From Pelolinea sp. (GTDB taxonomy: Bacteria; Chloroflexota; Anaerolineae; Anaerolineales; Anaerolineaceae): a DNA stretch of 64,000 nt. The position numbers were made by a program, and so were the translations under genes. The stretch is from positions 62,001 to 126,000 of the forward strand of contig JAAZOD010000025.1 in assembly GCA_012797975.1 (NCBI GenBank). The letters are read 5' to 3'. Of the stretch, positions 24,830 through 33,523 are shown piece by piece. The notes below the pieces were generated by a model. It had not been told where the DNA came from, searched no databases, and was given only the letters and a program-made list of their open reading frames with translations. Position 1 is the first letter of the stretch. Every line of letters begins with the position of its first letter.

Positions 24830-26146
24830 ATGAAACACACAACCAGAATCGTTTTGCTATTGACCTTTTTCTTGCTGCTTTTTTCCACTTCTGCCGTATT
24901 TGCTCAGACTAATGAACCGGCCCCGTTGAATATCTATTTTTTCTGGGGAGATGGCTGTCCGCATTGTGCGGAAGAGGAGCCATATCTTGAATCATTGAAA
25001 AAGCAATACCCCACGCTTACGATTGTGGATTATGAAGTTTGGTATCACGAAGAAAATCAAAAGACCCTGGAAGAATTCGCCAAAGTCCTTGATTTTGAAG
25101 CGAGCGGCGTTCCGGTTACGATCATCGGTGACCAGGTCTGGATCGGATTTCGCGAGGAATATAAAATTGAAATGGAAAATGCGATCCAAGCCCAGCTTGC
25201 AAATCCCACTGGTTTTGATGCCGGGAAGGAAGTATCTTCGCAAAATTCAGGGAACATTGTCAACCTTCCGCTGATCGGAGAGGTGGATCTTGAAAAGCAG
25301 TCGATGATCGTCAGCACGCTCATCATTGGTTTTGTGGATGGATTCAACCCCTGTTCTCTGTGGGTGTTGAGTGTGCTGCTGGCTCTGACCATCCGCAGCG
25401 GTTCGCGCAAGAAAACACTGATCGTCGGTTTGACCTATTTGCTCGTTACGGCTGTTGTGTATGGGCTGTTCATCACCGGCGTTTTTACCCTGCTGTCGTA
25501 TGTCGGTTATCTGAAATGGATCCAGATCATTGTGGCAGTTATGGCCATTGTCTTTGGGGTGGTTAATTTGAAGGATTATTTCTGGTACAAGGAAGGGCTT
25601 TCGTTCACCATTTCCGATAAGAATAAGCCCAAGCTGTACAAGAACATGCGCAGCACGGTAATGGATTCGCGTTCCATTCTCGGCCTGATCGGATCTTCGG
25701 CTGCCTTGGCAGTGGGGGTTTCCCTGATCGAATTCTCGTGCACTGCGGGCTTTCCGGTGATATGGAGTAACCTGGTTGCTCAAAATAAGGTCAGCGTGAT
25801 CAGCTATGTCCTGCTCTTGGCTTTATATATGCTGATCTATCTGCTGGACGAACTGGCGATTTTTGGCGTGGCGGTCTTTACTATGCAAGCCAGCCGTGTG
25901 GAAGAAAAGCACGGGCGGGTGCTGAAGCTCATCAGTGGGGTGATCATGCTCGCTTTGGGCCTCGTGATGGCGTTGAACCCGGAATGGATGAATGAACTGG
26001 GCACATCGTTGGTGGTCTTTGGGGTAGCGCTTGCCTGCACCGTCCTCATTTATTTCCTGCACCAGAAGGTCCTTCCGCGCTTGGGTATCTACATTGGCAA
26101 TGGGCTGAACTATCCAAAAAAGCCGAAAAAGCATCGTCGGCGTTGA
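24830..26146 (+). CDS. Thioredoxin-fold/CcdA-like membrane fusion protein
   Basis: 438-residue exported membrane protein. Signal peptide 1-25 (cut near VFAQ), then a thioredoxin-like extracytoplasmic domain with C43-P-H-C46 and the cis-Pro region GVPVTIIG. From ~residue 158 there are about seven to eight membrane segments in a CcdA/DsbD-like arrangement, with cysteines C175 (GFNPCSLWVL) and C304 (EFSCTAGFPV). Those two would shuttle electrons across the membrane to the thioredoxin domain. The C-terminus is very basic (PKKPKKHRRR), fitting a cytoplasmic end. Likely role: disulfide reduction outside the membrane. No cytochrome c genes are near. Confidence 0.85.
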   Translation: MKHTTRIVLLLTFFLLLFSTSAVFAQTNEPAPLNIYFFWGDGCPHCAEEEPYLESLKKQYPTLTIVDYEVWYHEENQKTLEEFAKVLDFEASGVPVTIIGDQVWIGFREEYKIEMENAIQAQLANPTGFDAGKEVSSQNSGNIVNLPLIGEVDLEKQSMIVSTLIIGFVDGFNPCSLWVLSVLLALTIRSGSRKKTLIVGLTYLLVTAVVYGLFITGVFTLLSYVGYLKWIQIIVAVMAIVFGVVNLKDYFWYKEGLSFTISDKNKPKLYKNMRSTVMDSRSILGLIGSSAALAVGVSLIEFSCTAGFPVIWSNLVAQNKVSVISYVLLLALYMLIYLLDELAIFGVAVFTMQASRVEEKHGRVLKLISGVIMLALGLVMALNPEWMNELGTSLVVFGVALACTVLIYFLHQKVLPRLGIYIGNGLNYPKKPKKHRRR

Positions 26147-26173
26147 TCTCATTGGGAAAAAAGGAATATGCTG

Positions 26174-26214
26174 AAACTGGTATGGCGAATGATAGTAGCC
26201 ATACCAGTTTTTAT
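26174..26214 (+). terminator. Intrinsic terminator after the thioredoxin-CcdA gene
   Basis: Perfect 13-bp stem AAACTGGTATGGC (26174-26186) / GCCATACCAGTTT (26198-26210), 11-base loop, then TTATT. The A-run on the other side may let it also end the convergent cadD transcript. Confidence 0.85.
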
Positions 26215-26245
26215 TCGATCGCTTTGGATGGTGAATTTCTTGATT

Positions 26246-26854
26246 CTATCGAAGCAAAGTCGAAATATACGAAAAAGTTCCATTCTCGTTCATGATCATC
26301 AAGCCAAGAGTGATAAAAACTGCCGGCACAAGAATACGTTCATATTTTTCGATGGTTTCCCCGACGTATTTTATTTTTGCGATTCGATGGCTGACGAAAC
26401 AAAGAATTGCAACCAAAAGAAAATAGATACAAAGGGTTATTATTATCTCTGAAGAATTGCTGGAAGAAAACAGAGGGACGTAGATCCCGATATTGTCTCC
26501 GCCGCTGGCGATGGTCAATGCCATCATACTAAGCGCCAGACTGCTGAACTTACGGGTCGATTCAAGAATTTCCTCCTCTTCCTCTTCTTCTTTCTCGAAA
26601 AGAGCACGGAGGCCAAGAGCGATGGGGATCAATCCAAGGAGGCCGATGATCCAGGATTGCGGGATAAAACTCACTCCATACGCTGCCAGCAAACTGAAAA
26701 TCACCAGAGCGGCAGTTCCTAAATATTGACCCAAAATGACGCCTTTCATGGAGTTTTTCCCTTTCTCGCGGGAGAAAAAAATGACAAGGATGATCAGATA
26801 ATCAATGCTGGTGGCAACATAGGTCGCGATGGCTGTGAGAATGGTGGTGATCAT
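26246..26854 (-). CDS. cadD: CadD-family cadmium resistance transporter
   Basis: 202-residue membrane protein of the Cad/CadD family, with about five to six membrane segments (TAIATYVATSIDYLIILVIFF; YLGTAALVIFSLLAAYGV; WIIGLLGLIPIALGLRALF). The cytoplasmic loop is very acidic (EKEEEEEEEILE), which may bind metal, and TIASGGDNIGIYVPLFS is the family core motif. It exports Cd(II) or acts as a related metal transporter. The regulator gene lies 35 bases upstream on the same strand, so both probably share one metal-induced promoter. Confidence 0.88.
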   Translation of the reverse strand: MITTILTAIATYVATSIDYLIILVIFFSREKGKNSMKGVILGQYLGTAALVIFSLLAAYGVSFIPQSWIIGLLGLIPIALGLRALFEKEEEEEEEILESTRKFSSLALSMMALTIASGGDNIGIYVPLFSSSNSSEIIITLCIYFLLVAILCFVSHRIAKIKYVGETIEKYERILVPAVFITLGLMIMNENGTFSYISTLLR

Positions 26855-26889
26855 GATTTCACTCCTGATTGAATGGACTCAATGAAAGA

Positions 26890-27276
26890 TTAAGAAACGG
26901 ATTGATCGTTGCTCGTCTTGCTATCCGGCGAAGGTTCATGCTGCGACAGGGTATAGTGCGTGCACTCGTAAACCCCTCGAGCGGTATCCATCAATAGCGC
27001 TTCGCCTAATTCCAATAGAGTGGCAATCCGCTGGTCACTGAGACGGTATGTCACAAACTTTCCCTGTTGCTCTGCTGTGACCAGGCCGCATTCCCGTAAA
27101 CAGCGTAAATGGTTGGAAGTATTTGGCTGCGATAGACCCGAAACTGCGACGATTTCGGTAACGGTCAAGGGATTGTTCCGTAATGCTTGAAGGATGGTTA
27201 ACCTTGCAGGATCTCCAAAACCGCGGAACAGTTTCGATTGAAGAAGGATGCTGCTTCTATTGATAATGGATGGCAT
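26890..27276 (-). CDS. ArsR/SmtB-family metal sensor, CmtR-like
   Basis: 128-residue winged-helix repressor. The recognition helix contains SGLSQPNTSNHLRCLRECGLV with C59 and C63, and C105 lies in VYECTHY. These match in position the Cd/Pb ligands Cys57, Cys61 and Cys102 of mycobacterial CmtR. Metal binding should release DNA and induce the cadD gene downstream. The winged region is EQQGKFVTYRLSD. Together with the CadD gene this is a compact cadmium/lead resistance operon. Confidence 0.9.
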   Translation of the reverse strand: MPSIINRSSILLQSKLFRGFGDPARLTILQALRNNPLTVTEIVAVSGLSQPNTSNHLRCLRECGLVTAEQQGKFVTYRLSDQRIATLLELGEALLMDTARGVYECTHYTLSQHEPSPDSKTSNDQSVS

Positions 27277-27293
27277 AATTCTCCATGAACATA

Positions 27294-27323
27294 TTTATAT
27301 ATAATTATACAATGATATGACAA
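27294..27323 (-). promoter_or_regulatory. Candidate promoter of the CmtR-like/cadD operon
   Basis: Minus strand TTGTCA (27323-27318), 18-base spacer, TATAAA (27299-27294). The spacer holds the palindrome TATAATTATA (27300-27309), a plausible operator for the ArsR-type repressor. Confidence 0.5.
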
Positions 27324-27415
27324 AATTGAAAAGATCACAAAGATCAAGGATGGTTTTGGAAGTATTTCTTCAGTACAATAAAAAATAAAGGACCAATTTT
27401 ATTTTTGGAGGAATG

Positions 27416-27883
27416 ATGGAACAAGTGGAAATCTTTGCATTCTGTAAACGTGTTGTTGAGGGGTCAAAATTTGCCTATTTGACCACCCTCAACCTGCAGG
27501 GTGAGCCGGAAACCAGGGCCATGTTGAATCTGTACAACCGCGAGATGTATCCTGCCTTGCGTTCGGTGCTCTCATTTCCTCCCTATGAGATCTATTTCAC
27601 CACCAACACCTCTTCGGAAAAGGTATTGCAAATTGAAAAGAATGACAAGAGCTGTGTTTATTTTGTCCTTGAAAATGATTGGCACGGGATTATGCTGAAT
27701 GGAGAAATCGAGCTCGTCTGCGATGAAGAGGTAAAGAAGAAGCTTTGGCAGGATGAATGGGTGCGTTATTATCCCGGCGAAACGGGTTATCAAAATGAGG
27801 ATTACTCCGTCTTGAAATTAACTGCCCGTTTCTTGAAGGGATGGAATGGGCGTGAGAAGTTTAAAGTGGACCTTTGCAAATAA
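27416..27883 (+). CDS. Pyridoxamine 5'-phosphate oxidase-family (split-barrel flavin) protein
   Basis: 155-residue protein with a split beta-barrel pattern: FAYLTTLNLQGEPETRAML, YEIYFTTNTSSEKVLQIEKNDKSCVYFV and GIMLNGEIELVCDEEVKKKLW. This is the general stress/PNPOx-like family that binds FMN or F420; true PdxH function is not supported because the protein is short and lacks its substrate residues. Two ATGs are in tandem; I use 27416, which puts GGAGG at a workable distance. It is a single gene, divergent from the metal operon. Confidence 0.85.
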   Translation: MEQVEIFAFCKRVVEGSKFAYLTTLNLQGEPETRAMLNLYNREMYPALRSVLSFPPYEIYFTTNTSSEKVLQIEKNDKSCVYFVLENDWHGIMLNGEIELVCDEEVKKKLWQDEWVRYYPGETGYQNEDYSVLKLTARFLKGWNGREKFKVDLCK

Positions 27884-27946
27884 AGATCAAACTAATCCTT
27901 TTGAGAGAAATTTTTCCGTAACCTACTATTTTTTTGTTGATTGTAA

Positions 27947-29170
27947 TTACCTATCATTTGTAGTCGCCATTTTATGGCCGGTTTTTTGAACGATGAAGAA
28001 TACCATTGATAGGAATAAAAAGCCAAAACTCAAGCTGAGTGATAGGCTCTTTAATCCATTATTATCAGCGGCCTTTCCAATAAACAATGCAATGAATGAA
28101 TAGAAAAGGCTGTTGATTTGATTTTGTGTTGAAAGGATCGTTGCTCTTTTATCAGAAGAAATCAACAGGTTGATTTTATTATTTGTAATGATTTGGTACA
28201 TTTCAAACAAAATATTTAGTATGGCTAGTGGAATGATGAGCCATGCCGATTGGATTTTACTCATAATAAAAAAGGAAGCTGCTATTGTGAACAATAATAA
28301 AAGAAGCGTGTTTTTCTTTTTCCAAAAACCTGCATTCTTCTGAGCGAAGAAAACAAAGAGCATTGTAATTGCATTTATTAATGCGATAACGATCGCAACA
28401 TCTAGGTAAGAGTTCAATCCAGAAATGGCAATAAGGGGTTGGAGAATGGTGTTAAATATTGCACAGCTAGCAAACCCGAGGGTGCACAAGATAGAAATGA
28501 ATAGAAAATTCTTATCCAAAAACATGAATTTGATAGATGATCGAAAGTGTTGAATGAAATCGCTGTAGTAATGTTTCCCCTGTGGTTCGTTCGAAAACCT
28601 GGATTTACTATTTGGACTGGCAGGTTCACTGACAAAACAAAGGATGGCCGTTTGTGCCAATCCTGATGCGGCGGAAAAAATTAATGTGTATTGGAATCCT
28701 ATCGAGTTTGCGATCCAACCTCCCAAGAACATTGAAATGGTTTGTGCAAGGAGTATAAGAACTTCGATACTGCTTTGCACTTTGAAGAATTCGGGTTCCT
28801 TATTCTCTTCTTTCAATGAATCATAGATGATCGCAGTCATTGATCCAGAATTCAGAGAAGTGCAGATGGCAGATAAGACCGACCAGATAATAAAGATATA
28901 GAAAGAAGCCGGTGAAATTAAAACGACAAGGAAGCTGATTCCAGAGATAGCGTGCCCGATGACAATTACCCATTTCCTTGACCAGAGATCTGCCAGAATT
29001 CCGGTGGGGATTTCAAGCAGAAAAACCAAGACCTCATAGATGATGCTCAAAGCAAAGATTTGAGTGTAGGAAAAGCCAATGTTTCTGTAATACAAAATGA
29101 GTATTCCATTGGTAAATGAAAGCCCACCTAAAAAACTGGCTAAATAGAATTTTCTAACAGAAGATTTCAT
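27947..29170 (-). CDS. Major facilitator superfamily transporter
   Basis: 407-residue membrane protein with about 12 hydrophobic segments. The loop between segments 2 and 3 reads IPTGILADLWSRKWVIVIGH, the MFS motif A (GxLaDrxgRk). It is of the drug/multidrug efflux type, possibly a macrolide or similar exporter, but the substrate is unknown. The gene is clearly AT-richer than its neighbours and uses many ATT/AAA/TTA codons, which suggests recent acquisition. It stands alone, with its start 43 bases from the tsaC stop on the same strand. Confidence 0.87.
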   Translation of the reverse strand: MKSSVRKFYLASFLGGLSFTNGILILYYRNIGFSYTQIFALSIIYEVLVFLLEIPTGILADLWSRKWVIVIGHAISGISFLVVLISPASFYIFIIWSVLSAICTSLNSGSMTAIIYDSLKEENKEPEFFKVQSSIEVLILLAQTISMFLGGWIANSIGFQYTLIFSAASGLAQTAILCFVSEPASPNSKSRFSNEPQGKHYYSDFIQHFRSSIKFMFLDKNFLFISILCTLGFASCAIFNTILQPLIAISGLNSYLDVAIVIALINAITMLFVFFAQKNAGFWKKKNTLLLLLFTIAASFFIMSKIQSAWLIIPLAILNILFEMYQIITNNKINLLISSDKRATILSTQNQINSLFYSFIALFIGKAADNNGLKSLSLSLSFGFLFLSMVFFIVQKTGHKMATTNDR

Positions 29171-29213
29171 TGCATTCTCCCCGACTTAAATACAATTGTT
29201 TCTTACATGAGCA

Positions 29214-29837
29214 TTAATCTTTTGCAAGTGCCTCCCGGATCATTTCTTCGCTGATGGCGCCTTTTCGAAGAATGCTGATCTCATCTTGGGAACAATCCAC
29301 CACGGTGGACGGAATGCCGCCCTCGCAAGCACCCCCATCGACGATCAATGGAATGCGCCCATCCAACTGGCGCAGCACATCCTGCGCGGTACGCGGATTT
29401 TCACCTCCTGAAATGTTGGCGGAGGTGGTTGCCAGGACGCCGGCTTTGCGAATGAGCTGGCACAACCAGGTGTGCGCTGGCATGCGCACACCCACGGTCG
29501 CATAGGGGGTCAGTATCTGCGGTAGCTCCAACCGTTTGGGGATGATGAGGGTCAGGGCGCCGGGCCAGAAGCGTTTGGCAAGTTTCTGACCGCTTTCCGA
29601 AATGCCATCCGTGGCGCAGATGATCTGTTCGTATTCGCCGATCAACAGCGGGATGGCTTTGGCAGCTTCGCGTTCTTTGATGCGAAAGAGCTCATGGATG
29701 GCGGATTCCTTTTCCAGCAGGCAGGCGATTCCGTAGACTGTGTCGGTTGGCACAGCAACGACGCTGCCTTTCCTCAATTCAGCGATGGCGATTTCCATGG
29801 TCTCCGGATGCGCCATGGGTAATATTTCTGTGAACAT
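29214..29837 (-). CDS. tsaC: L-threonylcarbamoyladenylate synthase (TsaC/YrdC)
   Basis: 207-residue YrdC-domain enzyme making threonylcarbamoyl-AMP from Thr, bicarbonate and ATP for t6A37 in tRNAs. Seen: RKGSVVAVPTDTVYGIACL, the KEREAAKAIPLLIG motif (usually KxRxxxxP), FWPGALTLIIPKR and the SANISGGENPRT nucleotide site. The size is that of the single-domain TsaC form without the Sua5 extension. It is the last gene of the prfA-prmC-tsaC cluster, an order common in many bacteria. Confidence 0.94.
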   Translation of the reverse strand: MFTEILPMAHPETMEIAIAELRKGSVVAVPTDTVYGIACLLEKESAIHELFRIKEREAAKAIPLLIGEYEQIICATDGISESGQKLAKRFWPGALTLIIPKRLELPQILTPYATVGVRMPAHTWLCQLIRKAGVLATTSANISGGENPRTAQDVLRQLDGRIPLIVDGGACEGGIPSTVVDCSQDEISILRKGAISEEMIREALAKD

Positions 29838-29852
29838 GCCTTGCTCCTTGTT

Positions 29853-30704
29853 TTATGTGCGAATGATCAGTAACCGGTCGTGGCCGGCCAGATCGCGTTT
29901 AATGATTATCTCGGCTTGCGGAAAATGCAACCCGGCTTCTTGGCGTAGCGCGTCTGCCTGGTCGAATTGCATCTCCAACAGGATGCAGCTGTGATCTGCC
30001 AGATGAGCTTTTGCCTGTGAAAGTAATTTGCGAAAGAGTTGCAGGCCATCCTCTCCGCCGTCCAAGGCCATAGCCGGCTCGCAGCGCAGCTCCGGGAGTT
30101 TCTGCAAAGCGGAAGAGGGAATATAAGGGAGGTTGGCGCAGATCAGGTCAAAGCGTACTTCGACAGCATTCAAAAGATCACATTGCAGCAAATGGATGCG
30201 CCCTTCCAGGATGTACCGCTGAACGTTGGTTTGAGCTACCTTCAGCGCTGAAAAAGAAAGATCGCAGGCCAGAACATGGATGTCGGGACGAAGAAAGGCA
30301 ATGGCTGTGGCAATGCAGGCGCAGCCGGTGCCCACGTCTGCGATCCAGCGAGCATTTTTCTTCTCCGCAAGCACCTGCAGGGCTGTTTCCACCAGCAGTT
30401 CCGTCTCGGGGCGGGGGATGAGCACATCCGGGGAAACACAAAAAGAAAGCCCGTAGAAATCCCAGGTGCCCAGAATGTAGGCCAGCGGTTTTCCGCTCTT
30501 CAGTTCTTGAAGATCAAAATCAAGAGAAGAGAGCAGTGGCTCTTCCAATGGAAACTGCGGATTTGCCAGCAGCCAGGCACGCGATTTTCCTGTCCGGTGT
30601 TCCAGAATGGCATGCAGCGAGGAGCTGGTTTCATCAGGGCGGAATGTGTTCACATCAATGCGGGCTTGCTTGAGCCACTCGGCCAGCGTGATATTATTTC
30701 TCAC
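29853..30704 (-). CDS. prmC: PrmC (HemK), release-factor glutamine methyltransferase
   Basis: 283-residue SAM-dependent enzyme that methylates the Gln of the GGQ motif in RF1 and RF2. The N-terminal helical domain ([17 protein letters not shown]) is followed by [12 protein letters not shown], the SAM motif [16 protein letters not shown] and the catalytic motif, here NLPYIP instead of the more common NPPY. The GTG at 30704 has GGAAGAG just upstream and overlaps the prfA stop by 11 bases; an ATG 12 codons earlier lies deeper within prfA. Its substrate, RF1, is encoded right upstream. Confidence 0.94.
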   Translation of the reverse strand: MRNNITLAEWLKQARIDVNTFRPDETSSSLHAILEHRTGKSRAWLLANPQFPLEEPLLSSLDFDLQELKSGKPLAYILGTWDFYGLSFCVSPDVLIPRPETELLVETALQVLAEKKNARWIADVGTGCACIATAIAFLRPDIHVLACDLSFSALKVAQTNVQRYILEGRIHLLQCDLLNAVEVRFDLICANLPYIPSSALQKLPELRCEPAMALDGGEDGLQLFRKLLSQAKAHLADHSCILLEMQFDQADALRQEAGLHFPQAEIIIKRDLAGHDRLLIIRT

Positions 30705-31770
30705 CCTGCTCTTCCACCAGTGAAAGGCGCTCCGCTTCATCGCGCAAGATCAATTCATCGATGAACAGGTCAATGTTCCCTTCCATGACCGAGGGCAGGT
30801 TGTGGGAGGAGAGGTCGATACGGTGGTCGGTGACGCGCGATTGCGGGTAATTATAGGTGCGGATCTTTTCCGCGCGCTCGCCGCTGCCGACTTGTGAGAG
30901 GCGGGTGGCATCGCGTTCTTCTTTGCGTTTCTGCTCTTCGATCTCATATAAACGCGCGCGCAAGATGCTGAGAGCGCGCAGCCGGTTCTGCAGTTGGGAA
31001 CGTTCATCCTGACAGGCGATCACCATTCCGGTAGGGATGTGGGTGATGCGCACTGCGGTGGCGTTTTTCTGAACGTTCTGTCCGCCTGCGCCGGAGGATT
31101 TATAAACATCGATGCGCAGGTCTGACTCCGGGATTTGAATATCCACTTCTTCCACTTCAGCCAGCACGGCTACGGTAATGGTGGAAGTGTGAATGCGGCC
31201 GGAAGATTCCGTGCTGGGGATGCGCTGGACACGATGCACACCCGATTCATATTTCAGGCGGGAATAAGCGCCCCTGCCTTTGACCATGAAAATGATTTCT
31301 TTGAATCCACCAATGCCGGTCTCATTTTGTGAAAGCACTTCGATCTTCCATCCTTTGGAATCGGCATATCGGGTATACATGCGGAACAGATCGGCTGCGA
31401 ACAACCCCGCTTCATCACCGCCGGTGCCGGCCCGGATCTCCATGATGACATTGCGCTGGTCGCGCGGGTCTTTGGGAACCAGCATGCTTTTCAATTCCTG
31501 TTCCAGTTTTTCAATTTCCGGCTGCAGGGTTTGGATTTCATCCAGCGCCAGTTTGCGCATTTCTTCATCTTCGTTTTCGGTTAAAAGCTGTGATTCCTGC
31601 AGATTCTTTAATTTTTGGTGGTACAGGATGCTTTTTTCCATGACAGGATCCAGATCGGAGCGCTCTTTGGAAAGTTCGGCGACCTTTTGATAGTCTTCCA
31701 GATTTTCTTCGATCTGCTGGGTAAGTTCTTTATATCTCGATTCAACGGCTGCTAGGCTCTCAAGTAACAT
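30694..31770 (-). CDS. prfA: Peptide chain release factor 1
   Basis: 358-residue release factor that reads UAA and UAG. The GGQ catalytic loop is at residues 229-231 ([12 protein letters not shown]), and the stop-codon-reading motif PxT is present as P185-S-T187 in [16 protein letters not shown], which assigns it to RF1 rather than RF2 (SPF). Length is normal. It is the first gene of a cluster with prmC and tsaC. Confidence 0.97.
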   Translation of the reverse strand: MLLESLAAVESRYKELTQQIEENLEDYQKVAELSKERSDLDPVMEKSILYHQKLKNLQESQLLTENEDEEMRKLALDEIQTLQPEIEKLEQELKSMLVPKDPRDQRNVIMEIRAGTGGDEAGLFAADLFRMYTRYADSKGWKIEVLSQNETGIGGFKEIIFMVKGRGAYSRLKYESGVHRVQRIPSTESSGRIHTSTITVAVLAEVEEVDIQIPESDLRIDVYKSSGAGGQNVQKNATAVRITHIPTGMVIACQDERSQLQNRLRALSILRARLYEIEEQKRKEERDATRLSQVGSGERAEKIRTYNYPQSRVTDHRIDLSSHNLPSVMEGNIDLFIDELILRDEAERLSLVEEQGEK

Positions 31771-31910
31771 AAGACCTCATACAAATGATGGTATTTTTAC
31801 ATTGGTGGTTTTATCGAAGCATTCTCCTGGTATTATACCAGTGCATGTTTCCCAACCCTCTTGTTTTTTCTACTATAATCAGGGAAGGGGAAAAACATCA
31901 AGGAGAGAAA

Positions 31911-32306
31911 ATGACAGGAAAGAAAATCGAAACGCTCAGCGCGGCAGAGAATGCACCGAAAGCGGTTGGGCCATATTCGCTGGCAGTAAAGATCGGAGGC
32001 CTGGTTTTTACCGCTGGCCAATTAGGATTGGATGCGTCCACCGGTACCATCGTGGAGGGCGGCATTCAGGCCCAGACGGAAAAAGCGTTGCAAAATGTGA
32101 GCGCTGTATTGAAGGCGGCCGGTACGGATCTGTCACACGTTGTAAAAACGACCGTGTTCCTGCAGAATATGGGTGATTTCAGCGCCATGAATGAAGTGTA
32201 TGCTCGCTTTTTCAAGGAGAACCCGCCCGCACGGTCAGCAGTGGAAGTGGCAGCATTGCCCAAAGGTGGGCTGATCGAGATCGAGGTGGTCGCTGGACTG
32301 GATTGA
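31911..32306 (+). CDS. ridA: RidA family enamine/imine deaminase
   Basis: 131-residue YjgF/YER057c/UK114 protein that hydrolyses reactive 2-aminoacrylate. Signature residues are visible: APKAVGPYSLAVKIGGLVFTAGQLG, the arginine in PARSAVEVAALPKGGLIEIEVVA. It forms trimers with active sites at subunit interfaces. Strong AAGGAGA ribosome site upstream of the ATG at 31911; a TATAAT box sits at 31874-31879. Single-gene unit. Confidence 0.95.
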   Translation: MTGKKIETLSAAENAPKAVGPYSLAVKIGGLVFTAGQLGLDASTGTIVEGGIQAQTEKALQNVSAVLKAAGTDLSHVVKTTVFLQNMGDFSAMNEVYARFFKENPPARSAVEVAALPKGGLIEIEVVAGLD

Positions 32307-32502
32307 CCGGGTCCAAAATGAAAAATCCTTGCCGCGATCCTGGCTTTCCGGGGAACATGGAAAAAAGACAGGTTTTGATTTAGGATTAGCTACCGGCGCG
32401 AGAGCATTTTATCGTACAAGCAATATCTGACCGGAGATCTTCTGGAACGACGGAAGTTTGCCTTTGCGATGCTTCCGACCACGACAGACACGAGTGAATG
32501 TC

Positions 32503-33501
32503 ATGACGAAAACTGAGAAAAAAGTATCCATCATTGTACCGTGCTATAACGAAGAAAGTACGATCCAGCTTTTGTTAAATGCCATCCTGGAACAGGATTA
32601 TCCGATGGCTCTGATGGAGGTCATCATTGCCGATGCGCTTTCCCAAGATCAAACCAGGAAGAAGATAGAGGAATTCGCTCGGACCAATCCTTCCTTGAGC
32701 GTCAGGGTTGTGGACAATCCGAAACGCACCATTCCGGCGGCGATCAATGCCGCCGCAGCGGCAGCGCGGGGGGAATATCTGGTGCGGTTGGATGCGCATT
32801 CCGTGCCGTATCCGGATTACATTTCCTCCTGCATCCGTGATCTCGAAGCGGGGCTGGGGCAGAATGTGGGCGGTGTGTGGGAGATCAAACCCGGCACGGA
32901 TAGCACGATTGCCAAAGCGATCGCTGTCGCTGCAGCCCATCCGTTGGGGGTGGGGGATGCGCTCTATCGCTATTCCGGACAAACCGGGGAAGTCGATACG
33001 GTTCCTTTCGGCTCTTTTCGGCGGGATCTGTTTTTTCAGATCGGCGGTTTTGATGAAAGATTGCTTACCAACGAGGATTATGAATTCAATGTGCGCATCC
33101 GCCAGGCGGGAGGAAAGATCTGGTTTGATCCGAAAATTCGCTGCATCTATTTTTCAAGAAAAAACCTGGAAGAATTGGCCAAACAATACTGGCGCTATGG
33201 TTTTTGGAAATTGCAAATGTTGAAACGTTATCCTGCAACCATTCGCTGGCGTCAGGCATTGCCTCCGCTCTTTGTGCTGGCAAATATTCTAGGTGTCATT
33301 CTTTCCTTTTTCAGTAAAACAATTGCGTATAGCTATTTTGGTCTTGTGGGTGTTTATGTGGTAATTCTCTGGATCGCTGGCTTCCACGAAGCGATCAAAA
33401 GGAAACAGCCGGCGCTGGCTTGGGGCTTGCCGGCGGCTGTTGCGACCATGCATCTTTCTTGGGGGATGGGTTTTCTCTTTGGTACATTCAGAAAACAATA
33501 A
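32503..33501 (+). CDS. Glycosyltransferase family 2 (membrane-associated)
   Basis: 332-residue GT-A enzyme. It starts KVSIIVPCYNEESTIQLLLNAIL, the nucleotide-sugar-binding domain, with the DxD region YLVRLDAHSVPYPDYI and the later NEDYEFNVRIRQAGGKIWF, where ED is the usual base motif. Two to three hydrophobic segments near the C-terminus (FVLANILGVILSFF; YFGLVGVYVVILWIAG) anchor it to the membrane. This type (ExoA/succinoglycan-like) adds sugars to lipid-linked polysaccharide. It opens the surface polysaccharide locus. Start ATG at 32503; ribosome site weak. Confidence 0.9.
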   Translation: MTKTEKKVSIIVPCYNEESTIQLLLNAILEQDYPMALMEVIIADALSQDQTRKKIEEFARTNPSLSVRVVDNPKRTIPAAINAAAAAARGEYLVRLDAHSVPYPDYISSCIRDLEAGLGQNVGGVWEIKPGTDSTIAKAIAVAAAHPLGVGDALYRYSGQTGEVDTVPFGSFRRDLFFQIGGFDERLLTNEDYEFNVRIRQAGGKIWFDPKIRCIYFSRKNLEELAKQYWRYGFWKLQMLKRYPATIRWRQALPPLFVLANILGVILSFFSKTIAYSYFGLVGVYVVILWIAGFHEAIKRKQPALAWGLPAAVATMHLSWGMGFLFGTFRKQ

Positions 33502-33523
33502 TTGAGTAAAATATATATTCGGT

